Shown here: positions 47,601 through 56,903 of the stretch, piece by piece
How positions within the stretch are numbered: the stretch's first letter is position 1
Layout of the letters: every line of letters begins with the position of its first letter
Source: Granulicella sp.
Lineage (GTDB): Bacteria; Acidobacteriota; Terriglobia; Terriglobales; Acidobacteriaceae
Length of the DNA: 64,000 nucleotides
Direction of reading: 5' to 3'
NCBI GenBank assembly: GCA_025357875.1
Contig: JANYLK010000211.1
Coordinates: 19,017-83,016 of the forward strand
Translations under genes and position numbers: made by a program
The notes under the pieces: generated by a model
Seen by the model: only the letters and a program-made list of their open reading frames with translations
What the model was told of the DNA's origin: nothing
Database searches by the model: none

Positions 47601-48671
47601 AGCACCCCTTCCTCGTCGGCCTCATCGCAGACAAGTTCTTCGCCAGCCAGTGGGTCCTCGCTGCGCTCCATCTCGCCGGCGCCCATCTCCTCTTCGGAGC
47701 CTCGCTCACCACCAGCTTCGGTTCGCTCTACGGCGCAGTCCTGCTCTACTGCCGGCATTCATGCCCACGCTGGCGCTCACCAACTCGCTCGCCCTCCGCC
47801 AGATGTCCGACCCAAAACCGAGTTCGGCCCCTTCCGCGTCTTCGGCACCCTAGGCTGGATCGTCGCCCGGCCTAGCGTCGGCTCTTTCGGCTGGGAAGCC
47901 ACCGCCAACCCGCGCAGATCGCTGCCCTCGCGTCGCTGCTGATGGGCCTCTACTCCATCACGCTTCCCGCAACGCCGCCGCTCGCCAAACATCGCTCCAC
48001 CACCAGCCACGGAATTTTCCACCGCGAAGTCCTCGGCCTGCTCAAGGAACGCTCCATGACCATCTTCGCCATCGCATCTTCCTCATATGCATTCGGCTCC
48101 AGTTCTACTACGCCTTCACCAACCTCTTCCTCAACGAAAGCGGCGTCCACAAAGCCGCCAGCCCGATGACCGGCGACCAACTCTCTGAGCTCGGCTGCAT
48201 GCTCCTCATCTCGTGGTTTTTCCGCCGCCTCGGCGTCAAGTACATGCTCATCGCCGGCATGTCCGCCTGGCTCTTCCGCTACATCATGTTCGCCTACGGC
48301 AACGCCGGACCCCACATCTGGATGCTCTAACTCGGCATCCTCCTGCACGGTATCTGCTACGACTTCTTCTTCGTCACCGGCCAGATCTACATTGATCGCA
48401 AAGCCTTGCCATCCCTCCGCACCGCGGCCCAGGGCCTCATCACCTTCCTTACCTACGGCGCCGGGATGTTTGTAGGCTCCTGGCTCTCAAGAGCCGTCAT
48501 CCAACACTTCACCCTCGCGAAGGACAGCACAACTGGCGCGCCATCTGGATCTTCTCCGCATGCGCCTCAGCCTTCGCCTTCGCCCTCTTCGCACTCAGCT
48601 TCCGCGACACCGAACGCGAAAGCCTGACCTCCACCGAACCCGCGATGCTACCTGCCGAGGCCCCCTTCTAA
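47598..48671 (+). pseudogene. MFS nucleoside:H+ symporter-like transporter, multiply frameshifted
   Basis: Pieces in all three frames follow one transporter: PFLVGLIADKFFASQWVLAA, LHLAGAHLLFGASLTTSFGS; then [115 protein letters not shown] and [24 protein letters not shown] interrupts near 48328 (before LGILLHG) and the end [15 protein letters not shown] is in yet another frame. The pattern is the nucleoside:proton symporter branch of MFS. The N-terminal helices are missing at the 47600 junction. At least three frameshifts and a stop: dead. Confidence 0.8.
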
Positions 48672-48748
48672 ACCCGCTTTTTGTTGTCATTCGCAGACGA
48701 AATCCGCGTTTCGGACCACCAATCCCCTCCAGGCGAGCCACCCCACGA

Positions 48749-49570
48749 TCAGGCCACTGGCGGCAGCCTGCGGCCCAACATACGCACCCCCTCGCCGCCT
48801 TCCAGAAACACCCCCCAAGAAGCCTCCTTCACAAGCACCTCTTCAATCTCCGCATCGCCCAAAACTATGCAAGATGTCGACAGGGCATCCGATTCCGCTC
48901 CGCTATCCGCCACCGCCCACGCACGCTCCTGCCGCAGCGCAGCCTGGCCCGTGCGCGGATCAACAATGTGATTCCCCTTGACCGCCAGCCCCGACCCGCT
49001 CAGCGCCGCCCGCGTCAACCCAAGCTCCCGCCGCGCCTCCCCTTCGCCAACCCCGCACGTCCACCCCGCAGCCCCCGGCGGCGGCTCACCAGCAACAATA
49101 CTGCTGCCCCCCGCAACCACTAAGAACGCTCCGCAATCCCACGTCCGCAAAAGCTCCGCCACGCGGTCCAGCGCGAACCCTTTCCCAATCGCGCCCAAAT
49201 CCATCTGCAGCACCCCGCCATCGCATCGAATCGCAGACTCCTGCCGCAACAGCGTCCAACGCGCCAACTGCACCCGCACCGCCACCGGCGTAGCCGAGAA
49301 AGCGCCCCCCGTCGCCCTCTCCATCCGGTCCGCAATCTCAAGACACGCATAGACCGGCTCACTCAGCCGCATCGTCTCCCCTGGCCCCAGCGAAGCCATT
49401 CGCGCAACCTCGCTGTTCGTCCTGAAGCGGCTCAGCTGCGATTCCAGCCCATCCACCAGGTCAAACGCCGCCTGCGCAAGCTGTGCCGCATACCCTCGCT
49501 CTTCATGAACCACGCGCACCTCGAAGTACGTGGCCATAGCATGATGCCGAAACGTATGGACCTCAGCCAT
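48749..49570 (-). CDS. apbE: ApbE-like FAD:protein FMN transferase
   Basis: Attaches FMN covalently to target proteins in the periplasm or at the membrane. The start at 49570 (MAEVHTFRHHAMATYFEVRV) is preferred to a GTG at 49597 that overlaps the upstream gene. The ApbE signatures are present: MDLGAIGKGFALDRVAELL, GGSSIVAGEPPP and the metal/FMN region NHIVDPRTGQAA. A typical cleavable lipobox is not seen, so it may be cytoplasmic or the signal was lost. It is the last gene of the minus-strand sugar cluster; a flavinylated partner could be one of the oxidative enzymes, which is inference. Confidence 0.88.
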   Translation of the reverse strand: MAEVHTFRHHAMATYFEVRVVHEERGYAAQLAQAAFDLVDGLESQLSRFRTNSEVARMASLGPGETMRLSEPVYACLEIADRMERATGGAFSATPVAVRVQLARWTLLRQESAIRCDGGVLQMDLGAIGKGFALDRVAELLRTWDCGAFLVVAGGSSIVAGEPPPGAAGWTCGVGEGEARRELGLTRAALSGSGLAVKGNHIVDPRTGQAALRQERAWAVADSGAESDALSTSCIVLGDAEIEEVLVKEASWGVFLEGGEGVRMLGRRLPPVA

Positions 49571-49575
49571 GCACG

Positions 49576-51099
49576 CTACCTCGGCCTCCGCGACCACAAG
49601 AGCACCATCACACCTGGTCGCAGCCCAAAAAACTCCGCACGAAGGCCACGCGCCTCTCCATCAAACGCCTCAGCCGTCGTCGTCACATAAAAATCAGCGC
49701 TCGCCACCTTCTGCGTCGGCTGCCAAAACCCAGTCTCCGGATATCGCCGCAAGTACCACGGCAGCGGCCACGCATCGCTAGCAATCACCGCGATCCGCGG
49801 TACCGCAAGCCCATTCTCCGCGGCCAGCCGATCAATCGCCGGCGCCAGACCCAACAGGTCTTCCGACGTATGGGCATAGGCGTACGGATTCGCCTCCCCC
49901 GCCGGATCCGTAAACACCAGCCGCCGCGTGTCATGCGCAATCAAAACAGTAGCCCCGCAAACCAGCGCCACACCAACACCAACCGCCAACGTGGGCTTCT
50001 TCAAAATCTCCCTAAGCCCATGCCACAATCCCTCGATACCAAGCCCCGCCAGCAACACCAGCGGCAACCAGAAGTTCAGCGCAAGCCACGGCGTCTTGTA
50101 AGGGATTACGCTGTAGATCAAGCCAATCGCAACCGCATACACCACCAGAAATTCGAACGCCGAACCTGCGCGCTGCCTCACCGTCCGCCAAACTCCCACG
50201 CAGGCCAGCGCACAAACCATCGCTCCCGATCCATTCTCCGCGACCAGCCGCGCGTAGTACCCAAACGGCTCCTCATGTCCAGCCCCATGCGCCCGCGCAA
50301 AGTACGCCGGCCCCACACGCGTGAACGCGGCAAGCACGCTCCACTCACGCCCGAACCACGTAAACAGCGCCAGACTAAGCACTACAAAGACTCCAACAGC
50401 GATCGCGATCCATCTCAGCCGCAAGCCGCTAGGTGCGCTCCGCCGCGTCCGCCAAACCCACAACGCACCCACCCCCAACGCCGCAAACTGAATCACGGCC
50501 GTCTCCTTGCACGCCAGCATCACCGCCGTACAAGCCCCCACAACCGCAGCGTTCCCCAAACCTCCGCGCTGCCACAGCCGCCACCCACTCAGCATCAGCC
50601 CAAACGTCGCACACACAAACAGCGACTCGTGAATGAAGTATCGATCGTAGTAAACCGGGAGCGAACTCGCAGCCATCAGCATCGCCCCCACCAGACACGG
50701 CACCAACCCTAAACACTCCACCCCCGCCCCAAACAGCACCACCGTCAGCGTCCCCGCCAGCACAGTCGTCAGCCGCAACTCCGCTTCCGTCAACTCAACG
50801 AAACTCTTCGCCCCCTGTACCCTCACCAGCGGCCACGCCACGGCGGTCAGCACCGGCCCATGCCTATCCCCGGCATCGTAAGGGAAGCTCCGCCCCGCCA
50901 GCACTTCACCGACAATGTAAGCATTCACCGCTTCATCGGTATGCATCGGCCTCGTGCCCAACTGCAGCAACCGCAATGCCAACCCCAGCAGCGCAACCAC
51001 CACGAACGCCGCCCACAGCATCACCTTCCGAGACCGAGGCACCGTCACAACCGCCGCCCCGCCCGAGGCCGCTTCACGCAGGCTTGCCCCACACTTCAA
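49576..51099 (-). CDS. Agl23-like (TIGR03663) multi-spanning glycosyltransferase-39-type membrane protein
   Basis: Inner-membrane protein of 507 residues with about ten helices. The N-terminal region has RPMHTDEAVNAYIVGEVLAG and GDRHGPVLTAVAWPL, the acidic loop of the GT39/ArnT-like fold, and IHESLFVCATFGLML. Between helices is the long loop with GYYARLVAENGSGAMV. This is the TIGR03663 family, called flippase-activity-associated protein Agl23 by analogy. Substrate unknown. The start overlaps the discoidin-like gene by 26 bases, so it is coupled to it, and apbE follows directly. Confidence 0.8.
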   Translation of the reverse strand: MKCGASLREAASGGAAVVTVPRSRKVMLWAAFVVVALLGLALRLLQLGTRPMHTDEAVNAYIVGEVLAGRSFPYDAGDRHGPVLTAVAWPLVRVQGAKSFVELTEAELRLTTVLAGTLTVVLFGAGVECLGLVPCLVGAMLMAASSLPVYYDRYFIHESLFVCATFGLMLSGWRLWQRGGLGNAAVVGACTAVMLACKETAVIQFAALGVGALWVWRTRRSAPSGLRLRWIAIAVGVFVVLSLALFTWFGREWSVLAAFTRVGPAYFARAHGAGHEEPFGYYARLVAENGSGAMVCALACVGVWRTVRQRAGSAFEFLVVYAVAIGLIYSVIPYKTPWLALNFWLPLVLLAGLGIEGLWHGLREILKKPTLAVGVGVALVCGATVLIAHDTRRLVFTDPAGEANPYAYAHTSEDLLGLAPAIDRLAAENGLAVPRIAVIASDAWPLPWYLRRYPETGFWQPTQKVASADFYVTTTAEAFDGEARGLRAEFFGLRPGVMVLLWSRRPR

Positions 51100-51730
51100 C
51101 CTCGATATAGTGATTCAGCTTGTTCGAAGTATTCCCATTGCTATAAATGCGCACATAGCGCCCCTTCGCGCCCTTTGCATCGATCAGCTTGCCTTGGTAC
51201 GTCTCTACGTAGTTCAGGTCTTTCCCCACGCCCTGCCCCAGTTCGTTATGCAGGTCGTTGTTGAAGATAGTGCTCACGCCGCTGCGGAAGTTCGCGTCAT
51301 CCGACATTTGCACCACCACATCCCGATATACCCGCGCCTGCGAGTGAAAGTGCCACAGCAACACCGCGTACACGTTGGCGGGCTTCGCCAGGTCGATCTG
51401 CAGCCACTGCTTACCCGGTCCCAACTCTACCCACGATCCCTCATCGCCGGCCTTGTCGCCGTCCACCGCCATATCCAGCGTCCCGGTATTTGGATTGCTG
51501 TCGCTCGACGTCACCTTCTTGCCCAAAGCAAGATTGATCGTCCCTACCGGCACCATAAAATCCGGCCGCTTCCCACGGATGGGCGGCTCCAGGTTCGGCA
51601 CGGCGATCGGCACAGGCGTCCCCACAAACAACGGCGGCGGCAGCTTCGTCTTAAGTGGCACCTGGTTCTGCGCCAGCGCGGCAGAAAACACAACCAACAT
51701 CGTCAACGCGATACCATGTTTCATCATCAT
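51074..51730 (-). CDS. Secreted protein with a discoidin (F5/8 type C)-like domain
   Basis: Protein of 218 residues with a signal peptide (about 1-20, MMMKHGIALTMLVVFSAALA) and a beta-sandwich that looks like an F5/8C carbohydrate-binding domain: INLALGKKVTSSDSNPNTGT, then WLQIDLAKPANVYAVLLWHF, VQMSDDANF and RYVRIYSNGNTS. Such domains bind sugars or surfaces and have no catalysis of their own. In this cluster it may help hold a glycoside substrate. It is 8 bases downstream of the Gfo/Idh gene on the same strand. Confidence 0.8.
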   Translation of the reverse strand: MMMKHGIALTMLVVFSAALAQNQVPLKTKLPPPLFVGTPVPIAVPNLEPPIRGKRPDFMVPVGTINLALGKKVTSSDSNPNTGTLDMAVDGDKAGDEGSWVELGPGKQWLQIDLAKPANVYAVLLWHFHSQARVYRDVVVQMSDDANFRSGVSTIFNNDLHNELGQGVGKDLNYVETYQGKLIDAKGAKGRYVRIYSNGNTSNKLNHYIEVEVWGKPA

Positions 51731-51737
51731 CCTGTAC

Positions 51738-53087
51738 CTAGGCCTTCACTTCTTCGGGTGTAATGTCGATTTTCTTCTTCGCCGCAATGGCCTCATTTGC
51801 CTTGTGGATCACATACTCGCTCGTGAACGCTTCATCCGCCGGGCAGTTCAACTTGCCAGTCCCGCGCACCGCCGAGAAAAAGTTCTCCAAATGCGGCTGG
51901 TGCGGCGGCTTGTTGAAGAACACTGGAATGTCATACTCCGCCAGCTGCGCGGTCTCGCGCACATCCACCTTCACAGCATCCGTCGTCGGCTGCTTTAGGT
52001 GCACGTACCCCTTCTCCGTCAGATCATCCCACGACACACCCGTTGCCCGCGCCTCGCGGTAGATCGCGCAAACGGAAGGGTCTTCCGACATTTTGATCGT
52101 TCCATCATCGCCGCTAAACGTCTCGTAGTATCCACCACCTGCACTTGTCGTCGTCTGCACCTGGTAGAACGCCCGAGCCATGCCAGTCGCCAGCGGATAC
52201 TCGTAGATCACCATCGCATTGTCGTACCAGTCGTGGTTTTTGTAGTAGTCCAGGCCGCCGCTGGCCATCACCGAACTCGGCGTCCCCATCCACCAGTTGA
52301 AGATATCGATCTGGTGCGCCCCCAGGTCCGACAGCGGACCGCCGCCGAGCCCCTTGTACCAGCGCCAGTTGCGGAACTGGTGCATATCCTTATACCCATA
52401 CTGCGTCAGCAGCGCCTGCGGCATCTCGTACTTCTTGGGCCACCCAAAGTCTTCCTTCACCGCACGGTTCCACTGCCCTTGGGCCGCGGTCAAGCGCCCG
52501 CAAAACTTCGCCTCACCCAGCAACCGGTTCCGCGTAAACAGGTACCGCGGATTGCTCCGGCGCTGATGCCCGATCTGCAGCAGCTTGCCCGTAGAGCGCA
52601 TCGTCTGCACCATAGACCGCGCACCCTCGATCGTGTTGCTCATCATCTTCTCGCAATACACATCGAGCCCCGCCTTAAGGCATGCGTTCGTCATCGGCGC
52701 GTGGGTAAAGTCAGGGGTCGCGATCACCACGGCCTGCAGATCTTTCTCCTTTGCCAGCAGTTCCTCGTAGTTCTCGTACCCGCGCACTTCATTGCCGAGC
52801 TTCGACAAGTAGCGCAGGCCTTCGCCGCGGTGATACTCCCAAATATCGCAAAGCGCGACGACCTTGATATCCGGGATGTTGAGCATCGACTCCAGCAGCA
52901 CCTTGCCTTCTTCGCCGTACCCGATCAGCGCCACGTGCAGCATGTTCTGCGACGAAGGCTTCGCAGCCGTAGCTCCAGGCGTCGTGCCAGACTTGCACGA
53001 GTTCAGCAGCAGCCCGGCACCCGCAACTGCGCTCGCGTTGATGAAGTCGCGACGATTTAAAAACCGCTTAAGGAAAGACTTCACCAT
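51738..53087 (-). CDS. Tat-exported Gfo/Idh/MocA oxidoreductase (first of the pair in this cluster)
   Basis: NAD(P)-binding oxidoreductase of 449 residues. It starts with a twin-arginine signal (NRRDFINASAVAGAGLLLNS) with a Cys that could be a lipobox, then the Rossmann domain (LHVALIGYGEEGKVLLESML) and the sugar-binding domain with YCEKMMSNTIEGARSMVQ (the catalytic Lys-motif EK) and GPLSDLGAHQIDIFNWWMG. Family members oxidise or reduce sugars at C3, inositol and others. Periplasmic forms, with tightly bound NAD, carry out the first step of 3-keto-glycoside pathways. It is encoded between DoxX and the discoidin-like gene. Confidence 0.9.
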   Translation of the reverse strand: MVKSFLKRFLNRRDFINASAVAGAGLLLNSCKSGTTPGATAAKPSSQNMLHVALIGYGEEGKVLLESMLNIPDIKVVALCDIWEYHRGEGLRYLSKLGNEVRGYENYEELLAKEKDLQAVVIATPDFTHAPMTNACLKAGLDVYCEKMMSNTIEGARSMVQTMRSTGKLLQIGHQRRSNPRYLFTRNRLLGEAKFCGRLTAAQGQWNRAVKEDFGWPKKYEMPQALLTQYGYKDMHQFRNWRWYKGLGGGPLSDLGAHQIDIFNWWMGTPSSVMASGGLDYYKNHDWYDNAMVIYEYPLATGMARAFYQVQTTTSAGGGYYETFSGDDGTIKMSEDPSVCAIYREARATGVSWDDLTEKGYVHLKQPTTDAVKVDVRETAQLAEYDIPVFFNKPPHQPHLENFFSAVRGTGKLNCPADEAFTSEYVIHKANEAIAAKKKIDITPEEVKA

Positions 53088-53623
53088 TTCTTCAGCACCG
53101 CAAAACGGTTGTGTCCAACCAGCACAAAGGCGCCTGCCAACAGCCCCATGTGGATTCCCAGGTACGTCACGCCGTCGGGCTGGTCGATCAGGACAAGCCC
53201 CGCCGTCAACGCCAGGTACAGCACCGCCTGGACCATGAGCGACACCCGCGTTCCCAGGCCGATCAGAAGCATTACACCGCTGACGATCAGCAGCGGCCCC
53301 AGCACTTTATCGAAAGCCGTCAGCATGAACTTCGCTAGCAGCGGCTCATGCGCGAACTTGTCCATCAAGCCCTTCGGCACGCCCGCATAGTTTGCCCACG
53401 CATACGACTTCACATTGACGTTCGTCATGACGCCGCTTGCGTCAGCCTGCCCAGTCGCAGGATCGATCAGCGGCATTGCCACAGAATGGTACGCGCCGAA
53501 CTTCTGTATTCCCGCCAGCAGGGCACGCAGGCCCAGCCATCCACGCAAGACCAGGAACGCCATCGCAAAATCCCAGCACCGCTCCGGCCCCACGCTCTCT
53601 CTCGTCGCAAACGATTCGGTCAT
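53081..53623 (-). CDS. DoxX-family membrane protein
   Basis: Inner-membrane protein of 180 residues with four helices (residues about 20-40, 105-125, 130-150, 155-175). The DoxX features are the N-terminal LRGWLGLRALLAGIQKF, and VLGPLLIVSGVMLLIGLGTR. DoxX proteins are linked to terminal quinol oxidases and to sulfur and sugar oxidation. Here it sits between two Tat-exported oxidoreductases, so it may take electrons from the oxidative step, which is inference. Its 3' end overlaps the following gene by seven bases. Confidence 0.8.
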   Translation of the reverse strand: MTESFATRESVGPERCWDFAMAFLVLRGWLGLRALLAGIQKFGAYHSVAMPLIDPATGQADASGVMTNVNVKSYAWANYAGVPKGLMDKFAHEPLLAKFMLTAFDKVLGPLLIVSGVMLLIGLGTRVSLMVQAVLYLALTAGLVLIDQPDGVTYLGIHMGLLAGAFVLVGHNRFAVLKKW

Positions 53624-53642
53624 CGACTCCCTATCACGCCTT

Positions 53643-55016
53643 CTAGCTCATCTTCCACGGCCCGCGATACTCGCGTGTCATCAGCTTACGGGCTTCTGCG
53701 TCGCCAAGAATCTTCTCGGTCTGCACGTCCCAGCGAATCTTGCGTCCGGTCTGCATCGCAATCCAGCAAAGGTGGCCAGGAATAGCCGAGTGGTGGCCTA
53801 TCTCAACCGGCGTGACCGTCCGCTGCCGCGACTTGATGCAGTCCAGGAAGTTCTGCTGGTGACTCGCCGACGTATACAGCTTGATCTTGCGGTCCTCGCG
53901 GGGCAGGTACTTGCCAACCTTCCAGGCCGGATTCGAGGCGTCGAACTTTTCGCGATCCACCCACACCCATCCCTTGGTGCCAATCCACTTCACGCCCGTC
54001 TTGATATCTGGATAGTCGCCTGCGATCGTCATCGTAATCCCGCGCGGGTACTTCAGCTCAAATCTGTACTTCGGTGCCGAGTTCCACACCGCAGTGCGCG
54101 GCGGCAACTCGCCGCCGCCCTCCACCTCCGACGGTCCGGACTCATCAAACCCCAGTCCCCAGTGAGCGATGTCGCAGTGATGGCCAATCCAGTCCAGCAG
54201 CTGTCCGCCGCCGGTGTTGTAGTTCCACCGCCACGTCTTGTGCGAGCGCACCCGCATGTAAGGCTCCATCTTCGATGGTCCCACCCACATCTCGTAATCC
54301 AGCTCCGGCGGCGGAGCGGTCACCAGCAGGTCCCACTCCTTCGAGCTCGGAAGTATTGTCTCAAAACTCCTTTCAGGCAGACCCTTGGCCGCGAAGTCGG
54401 CATAGGTTGCAGGCTTCAGCTTGTCAAAGTCGGGGTTGCCGCCCGGCAGCCCAATCTCCACGTGCGTCACGTCGCCGATCATCCCATTGCGCACAATCTC
54501 CGCCGCCTTGTGAAACATCGGCACTGACCGCTGCCACGAGCCCATCTGCCAGATGATGCCGTTATCCTTCACGGCACGCACGATCGACTGCTGCTCGGCG
54601 ATGGTGTGGCCAAGCGGCTTCTCGCCATAGATGTCTTTCCCGCGGCGCGCCGCTTCGGTAGCAATAATCTCGTGCCAATGGTCCGGCACCGCGATCATCA
54701 CGGCATCAATATCGGGCCGCGCCAGCAGCTCGCGATAGTCGTGATAGCCTTTGCAATCCTCGTTCCCATAGCGATCGTTGATCATCTTGATCGCCGCTGC
54801 CCGGTGCTTGTCGTCGATGTCGCACACCGCAACCACCTGGCAATCTTCCAGTTCGAGGAACGCCTTCGTATTCGAAGGCCCCTGCCATCCCATCCCGATC
54901 ACGCCAACGTTGATCCGGTTGTTAGCCGATCCGCCCGGCGTCTGCGCAAAAGCCGGGGCAAACGCCGGCAGTATAGCCGCCGCGCCCGCAGACTTCAAAA
55001 AGTTGCGGCGGTTCAT
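53643..55016 (-). CDS. Tat-exported Gfo/Idh/MocA oxidoreductase (second of the pair)
   Basis: A 457-residue protein starting at the ATG at 55016 (MNRRNFLKSAGAAAILPAF, a twin-arginine signal with AFAQT cleavage); earlier starts at 55055 or 55100 only lengthen the signal. The Rossmann motif is NVGVIGMGWQGPSNTKAFLE, the substrate domain has GEKPLGHTIAEQQSIVRAVK with the EKP motif, and NYNTGGGQLLDWIGHHCDIA. It belongs to the acidobacterial/planctomycete group of exported dehydrogenases. Together with the DUF1080 gene it fits oxidation of glycosides at C3 before cleavage. Alternative: sugar deoxygenation or epimerisation. Confidence 0.9.
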   Translation of the reverse strand: MNRRNFLKSAGAAAILPAFAPAFAQTPGGSANNRINVGVIGMGWQGPSNTKAFLELEDCQVVAVCDIDDKHRAAAIKMINDRYGNEDCKGYHDYRELLARPDIDAVMIAVPDHWHEIIATEAARRGKDIYGEKPLGHTIAEQQSIVRAVKDNGIIWQMGSWQRSVPMFHKAAEIVRNGMIGDVTHVEIGLPGGNPDFDKLKPATYADFAAKGLPERSFETILPSSKEWDLLVTAPPPELDYEMWVGPSKMEPYMRVRSHKTWRWNYNTGGGQLLDWIGHHCDIAHWGLGFDESGPSEVEGGGELPPRTAVWNSAPKYRFELKYPRGITMTIAGDYPDIKTGVKWIGTKGWVWVDREKFDASNPAWKVGKYLPREDRKIKLYTSASHQQNFLDCIKSRQRTVTPVEIGHHSAIPGHLCWIAMQTGRKIRWDVQTEKILGDAEARKLMTREYRGPWKMS

Positions 55017-55105
55017 CGCCGAGAGTGTGAGATCAGAAGCAAGTCGTCGAGCCATGATGTTTGGTCGCACTCCATTCGTTCGGGTGGCAATATCTTGCAA
55101 AACCG

Positions 55106-55924
55106 TTACTGAATATCCCGTATCCAGATGTTGCGAAAGCTCAGCGGCAAACTCGCATCTCCATGCGCCTGCAGCTTGATCGGAGCCGCGTCATACGGCT
55201 TGTACGAAGGTGTTCCCACGTACAGCGTCTGCCCCTTCAGCGCGAAGTGGTTCTGCACCAGCAGGCCATTGAACAACACCGTCACATACGCCGGCGCCTT
55301 CACCGATCCATCCGCCGCAAACACTGGAGCCGTCCAAACCACGTCATAGCTCTGCCATTCGCCCGGCTTGCGGTTCGGGTTCACCAGCGGCGCGCTCTGC
55401 TTGTAAATGCTTCCCGCCTGCCCGTTCACGTACGTCTTGTTGTTGTACGAGTCCATGATCTGCAGCTCGTATCCGTCATCCCCCGGCCCCGTCGAAGCCA
55501 GGAAAACGCCGCTGTTCCCGCGCGCCTGGTCCGTCCCCGTAATCTCCGCCGGAATCTTGAACTCCACATGCAACTGGTAGTTTTTGAACTTCCGCTTGGT
55601 CTCGATATTCCCGACACCCTTCGTTTTGTTCACCACCATCAGTCCATCCTGGACCATCCACCGCGCCGGCGTATGGTCCTGCGCGGAAACCCACTCGTCC
55701 AGCGAGTGCCCATCAAACAGCACAACTGCATCCGAAGGCGGCTGCCCCACCACCGTCGCCGGTGTCACCACCTTCGGCTCCGGCGAAAACACCTCCGTAT
55801 CATGCGGATTCGGCTTCGCCACTGCACCGGTCGCGGCCGGCTGCTGCGCACACATCACCCCGCTAACCACAGCCAACATCGTTACCGTCAAAACTCCAGG
55901 CGTCCTCAACCTAACAACCTCCAT
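55106..55924 (-). CDS. DUF1080 family protein (3-keto-glycoside hydrolase/lyase type)
   Basis: Secreted protein of 272 residues, started at the ATG at 55924 behind GAGGG. The signal peptide ends near VMCAQ. The body has the concanavalin-like DUF1080 pattern: VVLFDGHSLDEWVSAQD, then NYQLHVEFKIP, RGNSGVFLASTG, YELQIMDSYNNKTY and the C-terminal PLSFRNIWIRDIQ. Members of this family cleave 3-keto-glycosides, in several bacteria by elimination. The catalytic residues cannot be named with certainty from sequence alone. It follows the isomerase/epimerase gene with a short overlap between open frames. Confidence 0.85.
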   Translation of the reverse strand: MEVVRLRTPGVLTVTMLAVVSGVMCAQQPAATGAVAKPNPHDTEVFSPEPKVVTPATVVGQPPSDAVVLFDGHSLDEWVSAQDHTPARWMVQDGLMVVNKTKGVGNIETKRKFKNYQLHVEFKIPAEITGTDQARGNSGVFLASTGPGDDGYELQIMDSYNNKTYVNGQAGSIYKQSAPLVNPNRKPGEWQSYDVVWTAPVFAADGSVKAPAYVTVLFNGLLVQNHFALKGQTLYVGTPSYKPYDAAPIKLQAHGDASLPLSFRNIWIRDIQ

Positions 55925-55932
55925 ACGTACCC

Positions 55933-56892
55933 TCAAACCCACCAGGCGCTGCCCGGCTTCTCCAGCATCACCACACCATTCAAAAACTGCACAGCCTTCG
56001 TCAAGCCTTCCTCAGCCGAGAGCAGGCTGTCTTCGTGCTCAATCGATAGAACGCCATCATACCCAAACATACGCAGCGTTGACGCGAACTCCCGCCACCA
56101 CTCCGCCCCGTGCCCATATCCGCACGTGCGAAAAATCCATCCCCGGTTCCGCTCGTCCGTATAAGGCTTCGTGTCCAGCACGCCGGTCCGCACCAGGTTC
56201 GCCGGATACATCTGCGTATCCTTCGCATGCACGTGAAAGATCGCCTCCCCGAGCACCCGTATCGCGCCGATCGGATCAATCCCCTGCCAGAACATGTGGC
56301 TCGGATCGTAGTTGCACCCAATCGCCAGCCCCGCCACCTCGCGCAGCCTCAGCATCGTCTCCGGGCTGTACACCACGAAGCCCGGATGCATCTCGATCGC
56401 TACTTTAACACCATGCTGCGCCGCAAACCTCGCACGCTCCACCCAGAACGGCGCCACCACCTCATTCCATTGCCAATCCAGCACTTCCAGGTACTCCGGC
56501 GGCCACGGGCAAGTCACCCAGTTTGGCTTGGTCGCGGCAGCAGACTCTCCCGGACACCCCGAAAAGTCCACCACCACCTCCACGCCCAACTCTTCCGCCA
56601 GCAGTATCGTCTCCTCGTTGATCTTCTGCGCAGCCTTCGCCACCTCCGCATCAGGATGCAGCGGATTCCCATGGCAGCTCAGCGCGCTGACGCTCACACC
56701 CCGGTCCGCCAGCTTCTGCTTGAACGCCTTCAGCTCCGCCGCGTTCTCCAGCATCGACAGCTTGCAATGCGCGTTCCCCGGATAGTTCCCGGTCGCCAGC
56801 TCAACCGTACTCACCCCCAGGCTCTTCACCTTGGCCAGCACGTCTTCCAGCGACAGCGCAGACAACAGCGGCGTAAACACTCCAAGCTTCAT
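55933..56892 (-). CDS. Sugar-phosphate isomerase/epimerase-like TIM-barrel protein
   Basis: Xylose-isomerase-like TIM barrel of 319 residues, from the ATG at 56892 with GGGGAG upstream. Metal ligands typical of the AP-endonuclease-2/IolE fold can be seen in VVVDFSGCPGE, AIEMHPGFVVY, NYDPSHMFWQG, HVHAKDTQMY and LSIEHEDSLLS. Length and motifs fit the group active on keto-sugars or inositol derivatives. In the cluster it would rearrange or cleave the keto-sugar produced upstream; this is inferred. It overlaps neither neighbour by more than a few bases. Confidence 0.88.
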   Translation of the reverse strand: MKLGVFTPLLSALSLEDVLAKVKSLGVSTVELATGNYPGNAHCKLSMLENAAELKAFKQKLADRGVSVSALSCHGNPLHPDAEVAKAAQKINEETILLAEELGVEVVVDFSGCPGESAAATKPNWVTCPWPPEYLEVLDWQWNEVVAPFWVERARFAAQHGVKVAIEMHPGFVVYSPETMLRLREVAGLAIGCNYDPSHMFWQGIDPIGAIRVLGEAIFHVHAKDTQMYPANLVRTGVLDTKPYTDERNRGWIFRTCGYGHGAEWWREFASTLRMFGYDGVLSIEHEDSLLSAEEGLTKAVQFLNGVVMLEKPGSAWWV

Positions 56893-56903
56893 GCACTCTC
56901 CCC

